Made by a program: the position numbers and the translations under genes. Shown here in pieces: positions 54,732-63,653 of a stretch of 64,000 nucleotides of DNA. This stretch comes from Helicobacter labetoulli. GTDB lineage: Bacteria > Campylobacterota > Campylobacteria > Campylobacterales > Helicobacteraceae. The first letter of the stretch is position 1, and each line of letters opens with the position of its first letter. The stretch spans positions 83,858-147,857 of the forward strand of contig NZ_QXJF01000002.1 of the NCBI RefSeq assembly GCF_003670275.1, written 5' to 3'. A model generated the notes under the pieces. That model was given only the letters and a program-made list of their open reading frames with translations, was not told the origin of the DNA and did no database searches.

Positions 54732-56969
54732 ATGAAAAAAATTTGCTGTGTTATTGCTCTTTTATTGTGCAATGTCGCTTTTTCAAAGGAGATTAATCAA
54801 ATTAGATATGAGGGATTAAGCTCAATTTCAAATGTGCTTGCCGATGAGATTATAGGTATTAAAGTTGGCGATACTTTGAGTGTTGAAAAGGTTGATAAAG
54901 CTGTGCGTAATCTCTATGCACAAGGGTATTTTGAAGATGTTTATGCGGATTTTGAGCGTGGAGTATTGAGTTTTTATTTTAAGCAAAAGCCAAAAGTGGC
55001 AAGTGTGGAGATTAAAGGCTATGGGAGTGAGCAGGAAAAAGAGACTTTATATTCGCAGCTTGGTATCAAAAAGGGCGATAGTTATGATGAGATAAAGCTC
55101 AATCGTGCAAAGCTTGTAATAAAAACGATTTTAGAATATCAGGGTTATTATGGCACGGTAGTAGAATCTGAAATAAAAGAAGTGGGCAATGATGGGGCGT
55201 ATGCCATTACTTTTAATGTCAATCAAGGGGAAAATATTATTATCAAAAATGCCACTTATGATGGGCGAGAGAAGCTCAAAGTTAAAGATTTAGAAGAGCT
55301 AAGTGCCAATAGAGCAAGGCAGTTTATGGGCTGGATGTGGGGACGCAATGATGGGAAGCTGAAACTTGCTGATTTAGAGTATGATGGGGCTAGGGTGCAA
55401 GATGCGTATATGCGTAAGGGTTATTTAGATGCGAGTGTGTCTCAAGCCTTTGTAGATGCGAATTTTAGCGATTATAGTGCAAATTTGTATTATAAGATAA
55501 AAGAGGGAGAGCGGTATAAGGTTTCTGGCATAAAAATTATTCTGCATGTGCCTGTGATTGAAGAATCTGAGCTAAGAAAAGGGCTTAAAGTCAAAAATGG
55601 TGAATATTTTAACATAGAAGATGTTCGGGCTGATGTAGAGAGTATCCGTCAAAAGATAGCCGATTTAGGCTATGCTTTTACGCGTGTGAATCCGGATTTG
55701 GATAAAGACCCGGATAATGCGGAAGTTAAAGTTGTGTATCTTATACAGGTGGGGCAAAAAGTTAAGATTCACGATGTGATTATCTCTGGTAACTCTCGCA
55801 CCGCAGATAGAATCATACGCCGAGAGCTGCTTTTAGCTCCGGGCGATACCTATAAACTTACAGATTTAAGAGAATCTGAAAATGCACTCAAAAGGCTTGG
55901 GTATTTTGGTAAGGTAAAGATTGAAGAGAGGCGTGTGAGCGAAGATTCTATGGATTTGCTTGTAGATGTGGAGGAAACTCGCACGGGTGAGCTGATGTTT
56001 GGTTTGGGCTATGGGAGCTATGATAAGCTTATGGTGAATGCTTCAATTAGGGAGAGGAATCTCTTTGGCACCGGACAAAGCGGACAGCTTTATGCAGATT
56101 GGAGCTATCGCCGCCAGCTTGTGAATCTTACTCTTAGCAATCCGCGTGTGCTGGATTCTAAATATAGTGCGTCTTTTAGCGTGTTTCACTCGCTGTATTG
56201 GAATTGGGATTATAGGGAGCAGACAACAGGAGCATCTATCACAGGTGGGCGGTTGCTGACAAATACGCTTCGTGCTTCACTTGGCTATACGCTTTCAAGC
56301 ACACGCGTTTTGGATTATTATGATTCAAATCTAGAGAGGCTATATAAACAATATTTAACAATGGATAATCCGTTAAAATCAGCCATTAGCCCAAGCTTGT
56401 ATTTTGATAATACAGATGACTACTACTTCCCTAAAAATGGTGCGATTATCTCTGCGTATGTGGAATACGCCGGACTTGGTGGAGATGAAAAATATACCAA
56501 GCTTTATGGCAAAATGGCATTGTATTATCATCTTAAATCACTTTTTGGGGTTGATTTAATCGCGCGGTATAAAACTCAAGCGGGAGCTATTTTTGAACAA
56601 GGCTATGTGCCTATCACTTCAAAATTCTATATGGGGGGTATTTCAAGTGTGAGAGGGTATCAAATAAGCTCTCTTACCCCGCGAGACTCTTCTGGGCAGA
56701 TTCGTATCGGGGGGAATTATATGATGACGCATTCTGCTGAACTAAGCTATGGAATCTTGGAAAAAGCCCAAATGCGTTTAGCACTTTTTGCGGATTATGG
56801 TATGATAGGTGTGAGCAACTTCAATGAGACAACCCGTGCTTCGTGGGGACTTTCGGTTGAGTGGATAAGCCCTATGGGTCCTATTGTGCTTGTATTCCCA
56901 CGCCCCATTAATCCACAGCCCGGCGATAGGACTTCAACCTTTGAATTTACGATGGGGACAAGATTCTAA
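54732..56969 (+). CDS. bamA: outer-membrane assembly factor BamA
   Basis: BamA folds beta-barrel proteins into the outer membrane. A signal peptide (about residues 1-18) is followed by five POTRA domains (about 19-400) and a 16-strand Omp85 barrel. Conserved barrel elements are VRGYQISSLTPRD (the VRGF/Y motif in strand 16 loop L6) and the C-terminal FEFTMGTRF. It is followed 29 bases later by mqnC and then an M16 protein, the HP0655-HP0657 order. Confidence 0.96.
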   Translation: MKKICCVIALLLCNVAFSKEINQIRYEGLSSISNVLADEIIGIKVGDTLSVEKVDKAVRNLYAQGYFEDVYADFERGVLSFYFKQKPKVASVEIKGYGSEQEKETLYSQLGIKKGDSYDEIKLNRAKLVIKTILEYQGYYGTVVESEIKEVGNDGAYAITFNVNQGENIIIKNATYDGREKLKVKDLEELSANRARQFMGWMWGRNDGKLKLADLEYDGARVQDAYMRKGYLDASVSQAFVDANFSDYSANLYYKIKEGERYKVSGIKIILHVPVIEESELRKGLKVKNGEYFNIEDVRADVESIRQKIADLGYAFTRVNPDLDKDPDNAEVKVVYLIQVGQKVKIHDVIISGNSRTADRIIRRELLLAPGDTYKLTDLRESENALKRLGYFGKVKIEERRVSEDSMDLLVDVEETRTGELMFGLGYGSYDKLMVNASIRERNLFGTGQSGQLYADWSYRRQLVNLTLSNPRVLDSKYSASFSVFHSLYWNWDYREQTTGASITGGRLLTNTLRASLGYTLSSTRVLDYYDSNLERLYKQYLTMDNPLKSAISPSLYFDNTDDYYFPKNGAIISAYVEYAGLGGDEKYTKLYGKMALYYHLKSLFGVDLIARYKTQAGAIFEQGYVPITSKFYMGGISSVRGYQISSLTPRDSSGQIRIGGNYMMTHSAELSYGILEKAQMRLALFADYGMIGVSNFNETTRASWGLSVEWISPMGPIVLVFPRPINPQPGDRTSTFEFTMGTRF

Positions 56970-56998
56970 GATTCTAATTTTACAAGAAAGGATAGCAA

Positions 56999-58078
56999 AT
57001 GACAGCTCAAGCGGCAAATACACAAAGCACAAATAAACGCGTGAGTAATAGCGAGATTCTAGATCTTATGCGTTATGGGGATTTGCGAGAGCTAGGAGTG
57101 ATGGCAAGTGCGATTAAGGCTAGGCTTCACCCAAGTAAAACTACAACTTTTGTTGTTGATAGAAATATTAATTACACAAATATTTGCTGGGTGGATTGTA
57201 AGTTTTGTGCGTTTAAGCGGCGGCTGGGCGAAGAGGGCGTGTATATTTTGAGCTTTGAAGAGATTGATAAGAAAATTGATGAGCTCTTAGAGATTGGCGG
57301 GACGCAGATTCTCTTTCAAGGGGGCGTGCATCCTAAGCTTAAGATTGAGTATTATGAAGAGCTTGTGGGGCATATCGCTAAAAAATATCCTATGATTACC
57401 ATTCACGGATTTTCTGCCATTGAGATAAACTACATTGCTAAAATCTCTAAACTCTCTATCCCCGAAGTGTTAAAAAGACTACAAAATGCTGGACTTAGCT
57501 CAATCCCGGGGGCAGGGGCTGAGATTCTAAGTGATAGAGTGCGAGATATTATCGCACCAAAAAAGCTTGATACACAAGAATGGCTTGAAGTGCATAGACA
57601 AGCCCATAAGATTGGTATGAAAAGCACGGCTACAATGATGTTTGGCAGTGTGGAAGATTATGAAGATATTGTGGCACATTGGGATTGTATCCGCTCTTTA
57701 CAAGATGAGTTTCAAGGCTTTAGGGCATTTATTATGTGGAGCTTTCAGCCTAATAATACGCCTTTGCAAAAGGAGTTTCCAAACCTGCAAAAAGCTTCAT
57801 CAAATCGTTATCTAAGGCTTTTGGCGTGTAGCAGAATCTACCTTGATAATTTTAAAAATATCCAAAGTAGCTGGGTTACGCAAGGCTCACATATTGGGCA
57901 GTTAGCTTTGCTCTTTGGGGCAAATGATTTGGGTAGCACAATGATGGAAGAAAATGTCGTATCTTCCGCTGGTGTGTGTAACTCTATGAATGCACAAGAG
58001 ATGATAGCTTTGATTAAAGATATAGGCGAAAATCCCGCAAAACGCAATACAGCTTATGAGATTTTGGAGCGGTATTAA
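56999..58078 (+). CDS. mqnC: cyclic dehypoxanthinyl futalosine synthase
   Basis: MqnC is the radical SAM enzyme that cyclises dehypoxanthine futalosine in the alternative menaquinone pathway, used by Helicobacter and Campylobacter. The 359 residues bear the cluster motif CWVDCKFC (Cys63, Cys67, Cys70) and ILFQGGVHPKL, SSIPGAGAEILSD and MWSFQPNNTPL. The stop overlaps the next start in TAATG. Menaquinone made here feeds the bc1 complex. Confidence 0.95.
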   Translation: MTAQAANTQSTNKRVSNSEILDLMRYGDLRELGVMASAIKARLHPSKTTTFVVDRNINYTNICWVDCKFCAFKRRLGEEGVYILSFEEIDKKIDELLEIGGTQILFQGGVHPKLKIEYYEELVGHIAKKYPMITIHGFSAIEINYIAKISKLSIPEVLKRLQNAGLSSIPGAGAEILSDRVRDIIAPKKLDTQEWLEVHRQAHKIGMKSTATMMFGSVEDYEDIVAHWDCIRSLQDEFQGFRAFIMWSFQPNNTPLQKEFPNLQKASSNRYLRLLACSRIYLDNFKNIQSSWVTQGSHIGQLALLFGANDLGSTMMEENVVSSAGVCNSMNAQEMIALIKDIGENPAKRNTAYEILERY

Positions 58079-59388
58079 TGCCAAAATTAACGCATAGGCT
58101 ATGTTCTCAAATTTTTTCTATATTTATTTTTATGGTTTTGTGTATAGGAGGCAGTATGAATGCGGAGACAAAAATACAGAGTGTGGAGATAAATGGTGTA
58201 GCAGTGCCATTGCTTTTTGAGCAAAGCAAGAATATTCCTGTAGGGAGTGTGCAGCTTGTGTTTATCGGTGGAAGTGCCGATGGGGCTAAGGCTGGGCTAG
58301 GGGCGTTAAGTGCTAAGATTCTCAATGAAGGCACAAAAGATCTAGGCAGTGTGGAGTTTGCTAAGAAGTTAGAGAGCAAAGCAATTAGCTTGTATGCGAG
58401 TGTGGGACTGCAGACTTTGAATCTTGAGCTTTCTTATTTGAAAGAGTTTCAAAATGAGAGTTTCACGCTACTTAATGAGCTTTTAAAACAGCCAAATCTC
58501 ACGCAACAAGCCCTATCTAAAGTTAAAACGCTAACCCTTAATAAACTTGCCCAGCAAGAAGATGACTTTGATACTATTGCCGAGCAGAATCTTTATAAGA
58601 TTCTATTCAAAGGCACAGCTATGGCAATCCCACTGCTTGGCGATAAGCAAAGCGTAGAATCTGTAAGTTTGCAAGATGTAGAGCAGTTTTTACAACGCAA
58701 TCTCGTGTTAAAAAGGCTTATTATCGTGGCTGGTGGGGACTTGCAAGAGAATGAGTTTAAGGCTACTTTGATTAATGCTCTAAGCACTCTACCTGTGGGA
58801 GAATCTAAAGAGAAGCTTTCATTTGAAGTGACCAAGCAGCCTGATAGTGTAAGTGTCAAAAAGCCCACGCAACAGGCATTTGTATATTTTGGCTCACGCT
58901 TTGATAATGCAGATAAGAGCAAAAACTATATGGCAAGGGTAATGAGCTTTATCCTAGGCGGCAGTGGCTTTGGCTCGCGTATGATGGAGGAAGTGCGTGT
59001 GAAGCGGGGCTTAGCCTACTCGGCGTATATGCGTGTAAATGTCGGCGATGCAGCGGAATATACAAGTGGCTATTTGCAAACAAAGCTTGAGAATAAAGAT
59101 GAAGCGATAAAAGTTGTCAAAGAAGTGATAAAAGAGTTTGTAAATAATGGCGTGAGTGAAGAGGAGCTCAATGCGGCTAAGGCGTTTCTGCTAGGGAGTG
59201 AGCCATTGCGTGAAGAGAGCTTATCTCAACGCTTAAATGCGAAGTTTTTAAACTACTTTAGGGATTTGCCTTTGGATCATCACAAGCGGGAGCTGGATCA
59301 GATTAAGGACTTAAAGCTAGATGAGCTAAATGCTTACATTAAATCGCATAAAGAGATTTTAGAGCTTAGTTTTAGCGTAGTGGAGTAG
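58078..59388 (+). CDS. periplasmic M16 family protein without the HxxEH zinc site
   Basis: After an N-terminal signal (about residues 10-27) the 436 residues follow the two-domain M16 fold, with FVYFGSRF, SGFGSRMMEEVRVKRGLAYS and SGYLQTKLENKDEAIKV (R/Y motif of the second half). In the first half, where active enzymes have HxxEH, the sequence reads GLGALSAKILNEGT, so the metal ligands are missing. It is probably the inactive partner of a heterodimeric M16 protease, or a chaperone working with BamA. The position after bamA-mqnC is conserved. Confidence 0.85.
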   Translation: MPKLTHRLCSQIFSIFIFMVLCIGGSMNAETKIQSVEINGVAVPLLFEQSKNIPVGSVQLVFIGGSADGAKAGLGALSAKILNEGTKDLGSVEFAKKLESKAISLYASVGLQTLNLELSYLKEFQNESFTLLNELLKQPNLTQQALSKVKTLTLNKLAQQEDDFDTIAEQNLYKILFKGTAMAIPLLGDKQSVESVSLQDVEQFLQRNLVLKRLIIVAGGDLQENEFKATLINALSTLPVGESKEKLSFEVTKQPDSVSVKKPTQQAFVYFGSRFDNADKSKNYMARVMSFILGGSGFGSRMMEEVRVKRGLAYSAYMRVNVGDAAEYTSGYLQTKLENKDEAIKVVKEVIKEFVNNGVSEEELNAAKAFLLGSEPLREESLSQRLNAKFLNYFRDLPLDHHKRELDQIKDLKLDELNAYIKSHKEILELSFSVVE

Positions 59389-59569
59389 AATCTGCCCTTG
59401 TCTATTTTGTTACTCCAAGATTTCATATTGGCGTAGTTGTGGCAAACTATAAGAAAAGTGGCGGTAGCCTTACGCTTAAGGCACATCCTTAAGCTGATTA
59501 AAATAAAATCGCGTGAAACGCAAACCTATAAAGCGTTATCGGGGTGAGTGGCACGACTGCGAACGATTT

Positions 59570-59614
59570 TTAAGGGGGAGGGGTGATTTCGCAATTTAAA
59601 CCCATCCCCCTTAA
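59570..59614 (+). terminator. strong GC-rich hairpin after the M16 gene
   Basis: TTAAGGGGGAGGGGT and ACCCATCCCCCTTAA pair over 15 bases with one mismatch and a 15-base loop, followed by AAAGAAAAAAATC. A smaller hairpin, GCCTTA-CGCT-TAAGGC, precedes it at 59467-59482. The rest of 59389-59681 shows no gene; a small RNA ending in this hairpin cannot be excluded. Confidence 0.5.
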
Positions 59615-59681
59615 AGAAAAAAATCTGTTTTTGTCTTATTAGCAAAATAAGTTTGTGAATGACACAATAGAGTATGTAGGA

Positions 59682-60674
59682 CTATGATTGTGTATGTGAA
59701 TCTTGTATCATCTCAATAGCCTTAATCACGCGTAAAATATGCTCCTCATCGCATTGAGATTGTCTAAGATTATCGCCAAGAACAAGTGAAGCAAAGTAGG
59801 CAATGGAATTATCAAGTGCCATTGTGTTTGGCAGAGTGGGCGTTAGCTGTTCGCCTAGCTTATACTCTACCATTTTTTGATAGAGGCTATGCGTATCAAA
59901 AGTATCTTTAATCACAACGCCCGTGTCAAAAAGGGTGATTTTATCCCGCTTGGTTTCATCATAAATGGCAGTCTTTTTACTCCCCCCGATAATCATCTCA
60001 CGCACCTTAATGGGGCTTAGCCACGACACACTAAGTGTTATGATAATACCAGATTCTAATCGCAAATTGATATTAGCTAGAGCATCATTAGGATAGTCTA
60101 AATACCGCGTCTTAAAGGTAGAAACCTCCTTGATATGTAGCCCCACAAGGTAATCAATAATGCTTAAATCGTGGATAGCTAAATCCCAAATCACATCTAC
60201 ATTGCTTTGAAATAGCCCTAGATTAATGCGTCTTGCGTTTATATAGACAATCTCGCCAAAACTTTTTATCTGCTTTTTGAGATATTGCACCGCTGGGGAA
60301 TGCAAAAAAATATGGTCGCAGTATAGGATTTTATTTTGCTTTTTAGCTAGGGCATAGAGTGCTTGAGCTTGTGTGTATTGCGTAGTTAAGGGCTTTTCTA
60401 CAAAGGTATGTTTGCCCTGCTTTAATGCAGATTCTGCTAGGGCGAAGTGCGTTTGGGGCGGAGTGATGATAAAGACTGCCTGAATGCTAGAATCTGCTAA
60501 AATCGCCTCATAGCTTGGGTAGAGTGCAATCTCATAATCCTCTTGTGCTTTTGCTTGTGCGGCTAGGCTTTCATCATAAATGGTATGCAAGGCAAACTCT
60601 GTGCTATTACGCAATGCCTTAGCGACATTGCGTCCCCAATATCCATAGCCGATAACCGCACTTCGTATTGACAT
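59682..60674 (-). CDS. Gfo/Idh/MocA family NAD(P)-dependent oxidoreductase
   Basis: The 330 residues begin with SAVIGYGYWGRNVAKAL (dinucleotide loop), then FIITPPQTHFALAESAL and the EKPLT motif HTFVEKPLT, and WDLAIHDLSIIDYL with the catalytic-site Asp/His. Enzymes of this kind (WlbA, GnnA) oxidise C3 of UDP-sugars for amino sugars in LPS. I chose ATG 60674 (MSIRSAVIG); the longer open frame overlaps the channel gene. Substrate is not readable from sequence. Confidence 0.82.
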   Translation of the reverse strand: MSIRSAVIGYGYWGRNVAKALRNSTEFALHTIYDESLAAQAKAQEDYEIALYPSYEAILADSSIQAVFIITPPQTHFALAESALKQGKHTFVEKPLTTQYTQAQALYALAKKQNKILYCDHIFLHSPAVQYLKKQIKSFGEIVYINARRINLGLFQSNVDVIWDLAIHDLSIIDYLVGLHIKEVSTFKTRYLDYPNDALANINLRLESGIIITLSVSWLSPIKVREMIIGGSKKTAIYDETKRDKITLFDTGVVIKDTFDTHSLYQKMVEYKLGEQLTPTLPNTMALDNSIAYFASLVLGDNLRQSQCDEEHILRVIKAIEMIQDSHTQS

Positions 60675-60678
60675 TTTA

Positions 60679-61461
60679 TTACATCGCCTTTGAGTTAAGA
60701 TTCTGTGCCGGATGCTTAGAATCTTGAGAGATATTTTGCTTATTTTGAGTGTTTTCTTCACGCATTTGCTTCATTTCAGCGATACTCTCTACTACAACGC
60801 CTACAATGAGATTTAGCACAATAAGGCTTACAATGCAAATAAAGCTCACAAACACCGCCCACGCCCAAGGATACACTTCCATAATAGGACGCACAATCCC
60901 CATAGACCAAGATTCTAGAGTCATAATTTGAAAGAGTGTATAAAAGCTATCACCCAAATCCCCAAACCACTGCGGGAATGCCTCGCCAAAGAGATTGGCA
61001 CACAGCACCCCATAGATATAATAAAAGATAATCAAAAGCACCATTATGCTTATCATTGAAGGAATAGTATGCAGCATTGCCACAGAAACTAAACGCATAG
61101 TGGGAATGACAGAGAGCAAACGGAAGATTCTAATCACCCTAAATGCCCTAAGCACAGCTAGTCCTCCAACGACAAAGAGACTTACACCCACGATGATAAA
61201 ATCAAACCAATTCCAACCCCAATCCCTGCCGATGAAAAATTTTAGCCCATACGCGAGAATACGCAAGGCTACTTCTACAACAAAAATCCCAAGGCATATA
61301 TAATCAATAATGCTAAGAATCTCCCCAAAATATTTATGGATAAACTTAATCGTCTCTAGTCCCAAACACGCGGAGTTTATTAAAATCACACTTGTGATAA
61401 ACACACTCCAAAGGGTAGATTCTAAAAAGCCTTGAAGTTTGCGTATAAGGCTGGAGAGCAT
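60679..61461 (-). CDS. voltage-gated sodium channel of the BacNav/NavAb type
   Basis: A single six-helix subunit of 260 residues. The S4 sensor has arginines every third residue (Arg105, Arg108, Arg111, Arg114 in LRAFRVIRIFRLL). The pore loop has TLESWSM at 181-187, the same selectivity filter as NavAb of Arcobacter butzleri, which conducts sodium. A C-terminal coiled coil of about 30 residues (IAEMKQMREENTQN) follows S6. AAAAGGAC precedes the ATG. The oxidoreductase gene starts five bases after its stop. A possible role is sodium entry linked to motility or pH; that is inference. Confidence 0.9.
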   Translation of the reverse strand: MLSSLIRKLQGFLESTLWSVFITSVILINSACLGLETIKFIHKYFGEILSIIDYICLGIFVVEVALRILAYGLKFFIGRDWGWNWFDFIIVGVSLFVVGGLAVLRAFRVIRIFRLLSVIPTMRLVSVAMLHTIPSMISIMVLLIIFYYIYGVLCANLFGEAFPQWFGDLGDSFYTLFQIMTLESWSMGIVRPIMEVYPWAWAVFVSFICIVSLIVLNLIVGVVVESIAEMKQMREENTQNKQNISQDSKHPAQNLNSKAM

Positions 61462-61626
61462 TTTTGTCCTTTTGAAGTGAAATAGGGCTTTTAATAGATT
61501 TGAAAGTTGAATCCTGTAAAAACTGCAATTATAAGAAAAGTTATTAAATATGCCGAGTGGATAGATGGGCGATAATCATTTGTGATAAATCTGCCAAAAT
61601 TTGCAATGAAAATATGAAAAATATAT

Positions 61627-61656
61627 TTAGATTCTCCATAACGATGAAGAATCTAA
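61627..61656 (-). terminator. hairpin made of an inverted AGATTCT/AGAATCT pair
   Basis: TTAGATTCT and AGAATCTAA, nine-base perfect arms with a 12-base loop, lie just after the minus-strand gene ending at 61663 and are followed on that strand by AAATATATTTTTC. Confidence 0.65.
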
Positions 61657-61662
61657 AGCTCA

Positions 61663-62091
61663 CTATTTCAGCACTTCAGCAATTTTATCTAAGCTTGGCA
61701 CAGGCTTATCTGTTTTGTATTTTGTATAGCCATTTGAATAAGATTCTTCTAAAACCTTAGCACAAAGAGAGTTTTGGATAAGCTCTAAATCCTGTTTCAT
61801 ACTAGATTCTAACTCATCTATTCTTTTTTGCTGTTTTTGATTCCATATTTGAAGAGCCTTAGCTTCACCGAGATGGTCATTGAACTTAAGCTCTTTGACA
61901 ATCTCTGTGTAGTTGGGTCTTTGATATTCAAAGCTATTTGTGCTTTTAAGGACATTGTGTATTTCAACAATATCCTTTTTGCAGATAAAGCGAGTATCGC
62001 CATAAACCATCTCTTCATCATCTTGCATTATGACTTCCGCACCTAGTGTCAAGCTAAAGGCTAAAGCAGTGATTAACATCATTCTTAACAT
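61663..62091 (-). CDS. secreted protein of unknown function
   Basis: The 142-residue protein has a signal peptide (about residues 1-17, ending SLTLGA) and two cysteines (in FICKKD and SLCAKV) that could form a disulfide. The middle is helical with charged and aromatic residues (KALQIWNQKQQKRIDELESSMKQ). I do not recognise the family. AAAGGAG is upstream. It is first from the left in a run of four small minus-strand envelope genes. Confidence 0.65.
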   Translation of the reverse strand: MLRMMLITALAFSLTLGAEVIMQDDEEMVYGDTRFICKKDIVEIHNVLKSTNSFEYQRPNYTEIVKELKFNDHLGEAKALQIWNQKQQKRIDELESSMKQDLELIQNSLCAKVLEESYSNGYTKYKTDKPVPSLDKIAEVLK

Positions 62092-62166
62092 TTTTTACTC
62101 CTTTGCAAAAAATGATTGGCAAATTATTTTGCAATTTGAGCCTCAATCATCAAATCGCCATTGTCG

Positions 62167-62499
62167 CTAATCTTGTATTTCCACATAAAGTTTGCCTTCA
62201 TCGGTGTGTTGTGCTGTATATTCAAGAAAGTCTGATGTACTTGTGTCATAAAACATTTCTGGAAAGATTTTAACTTTAACCTTGCAAGTTACCTTTTTGG
62301 CATCTTTATTGACATTTTGTGTCATAAAGTCCGAATAGTTTGCCTTATCAACCTTGATACCAATAGCAGAGAAATTTCTTTTGATGATATCCGTCAATAA
62401 ATCTTTGACTTCCTTATCATCGCAAGAAGGCATACTTGAACAACCACTTAGCATTTCTGCAAATACAACACTCATTATAAATGCACCTAACTTTTTCAT
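62167..62499 (-). CDS. small lipoprotein of unknown function
   Basis: The 110 residues have a lipoprotein signal with lipobox LSGC (Cys20), then two more cysteines (SCDDKEV and VTCKVKVKIF). The mature part of about 90 residues alternates strands and one helix, like DUF4156- or NTF2-type small folds, but I cannot place it. AAAGGA precedes the ATG. Same strand and short gaps link it to its neighbours. Confidence 0.65.
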   Translation of the reverse strand: MKKLGAFIMSVVFAEMLSGCSSMPSCDDKEVKDLLTDIIKRNFSAIGIKVDKANYSDFMTQNVNKDAKKVTCKVKVKIFPEMFYDTSTSDFLEYTAQHTDEGKLYVEIQD

Positions 62500-62543
62500 T
62501 TTTTATCCTTTAATTATTTTAAGATTCCAAGCACTCTGTGCCA

Positions 62544-62754
62544 CTATACGCCAAGCATCATTAATTGCTGGTTGATTTTGTTGAGATTGTCTTTTTTAAT
62601 CCCTTGCCATACAAAATACAAATCTGCCAACGCCCAAAAAATGCCGATAAAAATAAAAATGGATAGAAACTTTAAGATTCCAAGTCCAATATCGCCTTTG
62701 TAGAATCTATCTATGCCAAGAGCACCAAAGAAAAGCCCCAAAATAAGCCCAATA
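62544..62754 (+). repeat. direct repeat, copy 1 (copy 2 at 63790-64000)
   Basis: Aligned by hand over 211 bases with a fixed offset of 1246, the two copies differ at three positions: two near the stop codon and the last base of the window. The repeat covers the TM2 coding end and probably extends past the window. Confidence 0.85.
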
Positions 62755-62897
62755 ATAGGACTTTTAAGACTAACCATCGCAAGTGAAGAAACTTTACTTT
62801 CATCAAGTTTTTCAAGGCGAGATTGAAGCATTAATCCACTGCCTTCAGGGATAGAATCATTCCATTGCGAAAGAAATATTGCTGTTTGATTATTCAT
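62544..62897 (-). CDS. TM2 domain membrane protein
   Basis: The 117 residues comprise an N-terminal soluble part (about 1-45), then the TM2 domain: two helices joined by a DRF-type turn, GLFFGALGIDRFYKGDIGLGILKFLSIFIFIGIFWALADL. AGGAGG precedes the ATG. A nearly identical second copy of its 3' part is at 63790-64000. The role of TM2 proteins in bacteria is not established. Confidence 0.85.
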   Translation of the reverse strand: MNNQTAIFLSQWNDSIPEGSGLMLQSRLEKLDESKVSSLAMVSLKSPIIGLILGLFFGALGIDRFYKGDIGLGILKFLSIFIFIGIFWALADLYFVWQGIKKDNLNKINQQLMMLGV

Positions 62898-62909
62898 ACA
62901 AACCTCCTT

Positions 62910-63338
62910 TTACATCAAAGCTTGCATTATTTTTTGGTAGTTAAATTCGCGTGCTCTCTTGCCAACGATAAATAAATCTACCACAAACCACACATATACA
63001 ATAATCTGTGGCACAAGTGAAAAACCAGCCACCACAGCAGAATCTATTGCCGCCGCTATAATCCATAAAAGTATCCATAAAGCCCATACGCTAAGTTTTG
63101 CGATAAATAGTGACATATTTTTCAGCATAAGCCACGCTATACCAAAGAAACCCAGCAAAAAAGCTCCCACCCAAAATACCATTTTAGGATTACAAAGTTC
63201 AAGCGTATTTGTTTTAAGCAAAAAGTCTTCTCGCTCTTGCTCATTCATTTTGTCAAATCTCTCTTTGAGTGCGTGAAGCTTCATTTGGTTGTTTGGAAGC
63301 TTGTCTTGCAAACTCATAAGTAACATATTTGAATCCAT
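62910..63338 (-). CDS. membrane protein with TM2-like neighbours
   Basis: The 142 residues have a soluble N-terminal part (MDSNMLLMSLQDKLPNNQM, like that of the TM2 protein) and three or four helices (about 56-78, 80-102 and 106-128). The shared N-terminal pattern and size suggest a diverged TM2 relative. It ends 12 bases before the TM2 start, so the two form an operon. No function known. Confidence 0.65.
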   Translation of the reverse strand: MDSNMLLMSLQDKLPNNQMKLHALKERFDKMNEQEREDFLLKTNTLELCNPKMVFWVGAFLLGFFGIAWLMLKNMSLFIAKLSVWALWILLWIIAAAIDSAVVAGFSLVPQIIVYVWFVVDLFIVGKRAREFNYQKIMQALM

Positions 63339-63523
63339 TAGAACCCCTCATTTTGTTATTTTTTAAGGTCGTTGTTGCAACTCCCCACCGCCCTTGAACC
63401 AAAAGATTCTGCATTTCAATATCAAAACACAGAATCTACTTTTACACCCCTACACCCAATTTCACGCATAAACTTAATATATGCTTAAAATACTAGAATC
63501 AAGGCATAAAAATTCGCATTATG

Positions 63524-63533
63524 CCCCCCCCCC
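63524..63533 (+). repeat. C10 homopolymer, intergenic
   Basis: Ten C, about 186 bases upstream of the minus-strand start at 63338. It is outside any frame I can support. It could change promoter spacing or be left over from a degraded phase-variable gene. Confidence 0.85.
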
Positions 63534-63653
63534 AGCTTAATGTCTGCTGAAATAAAAAATAAGGCGAATAGGAAAAACAAGGAATGATGAGAGGGTAAAA
63601 AATGGGAAAAATGGAAAAAAGTAAGCGTGATTTGTGCCTTAGGATTCTAGAAT

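Noticed and set aside
56634..56640. G6 runs in bamA as contingency tracts
   Set aside because: Six bases are too few to be notable, and bamA is essential.
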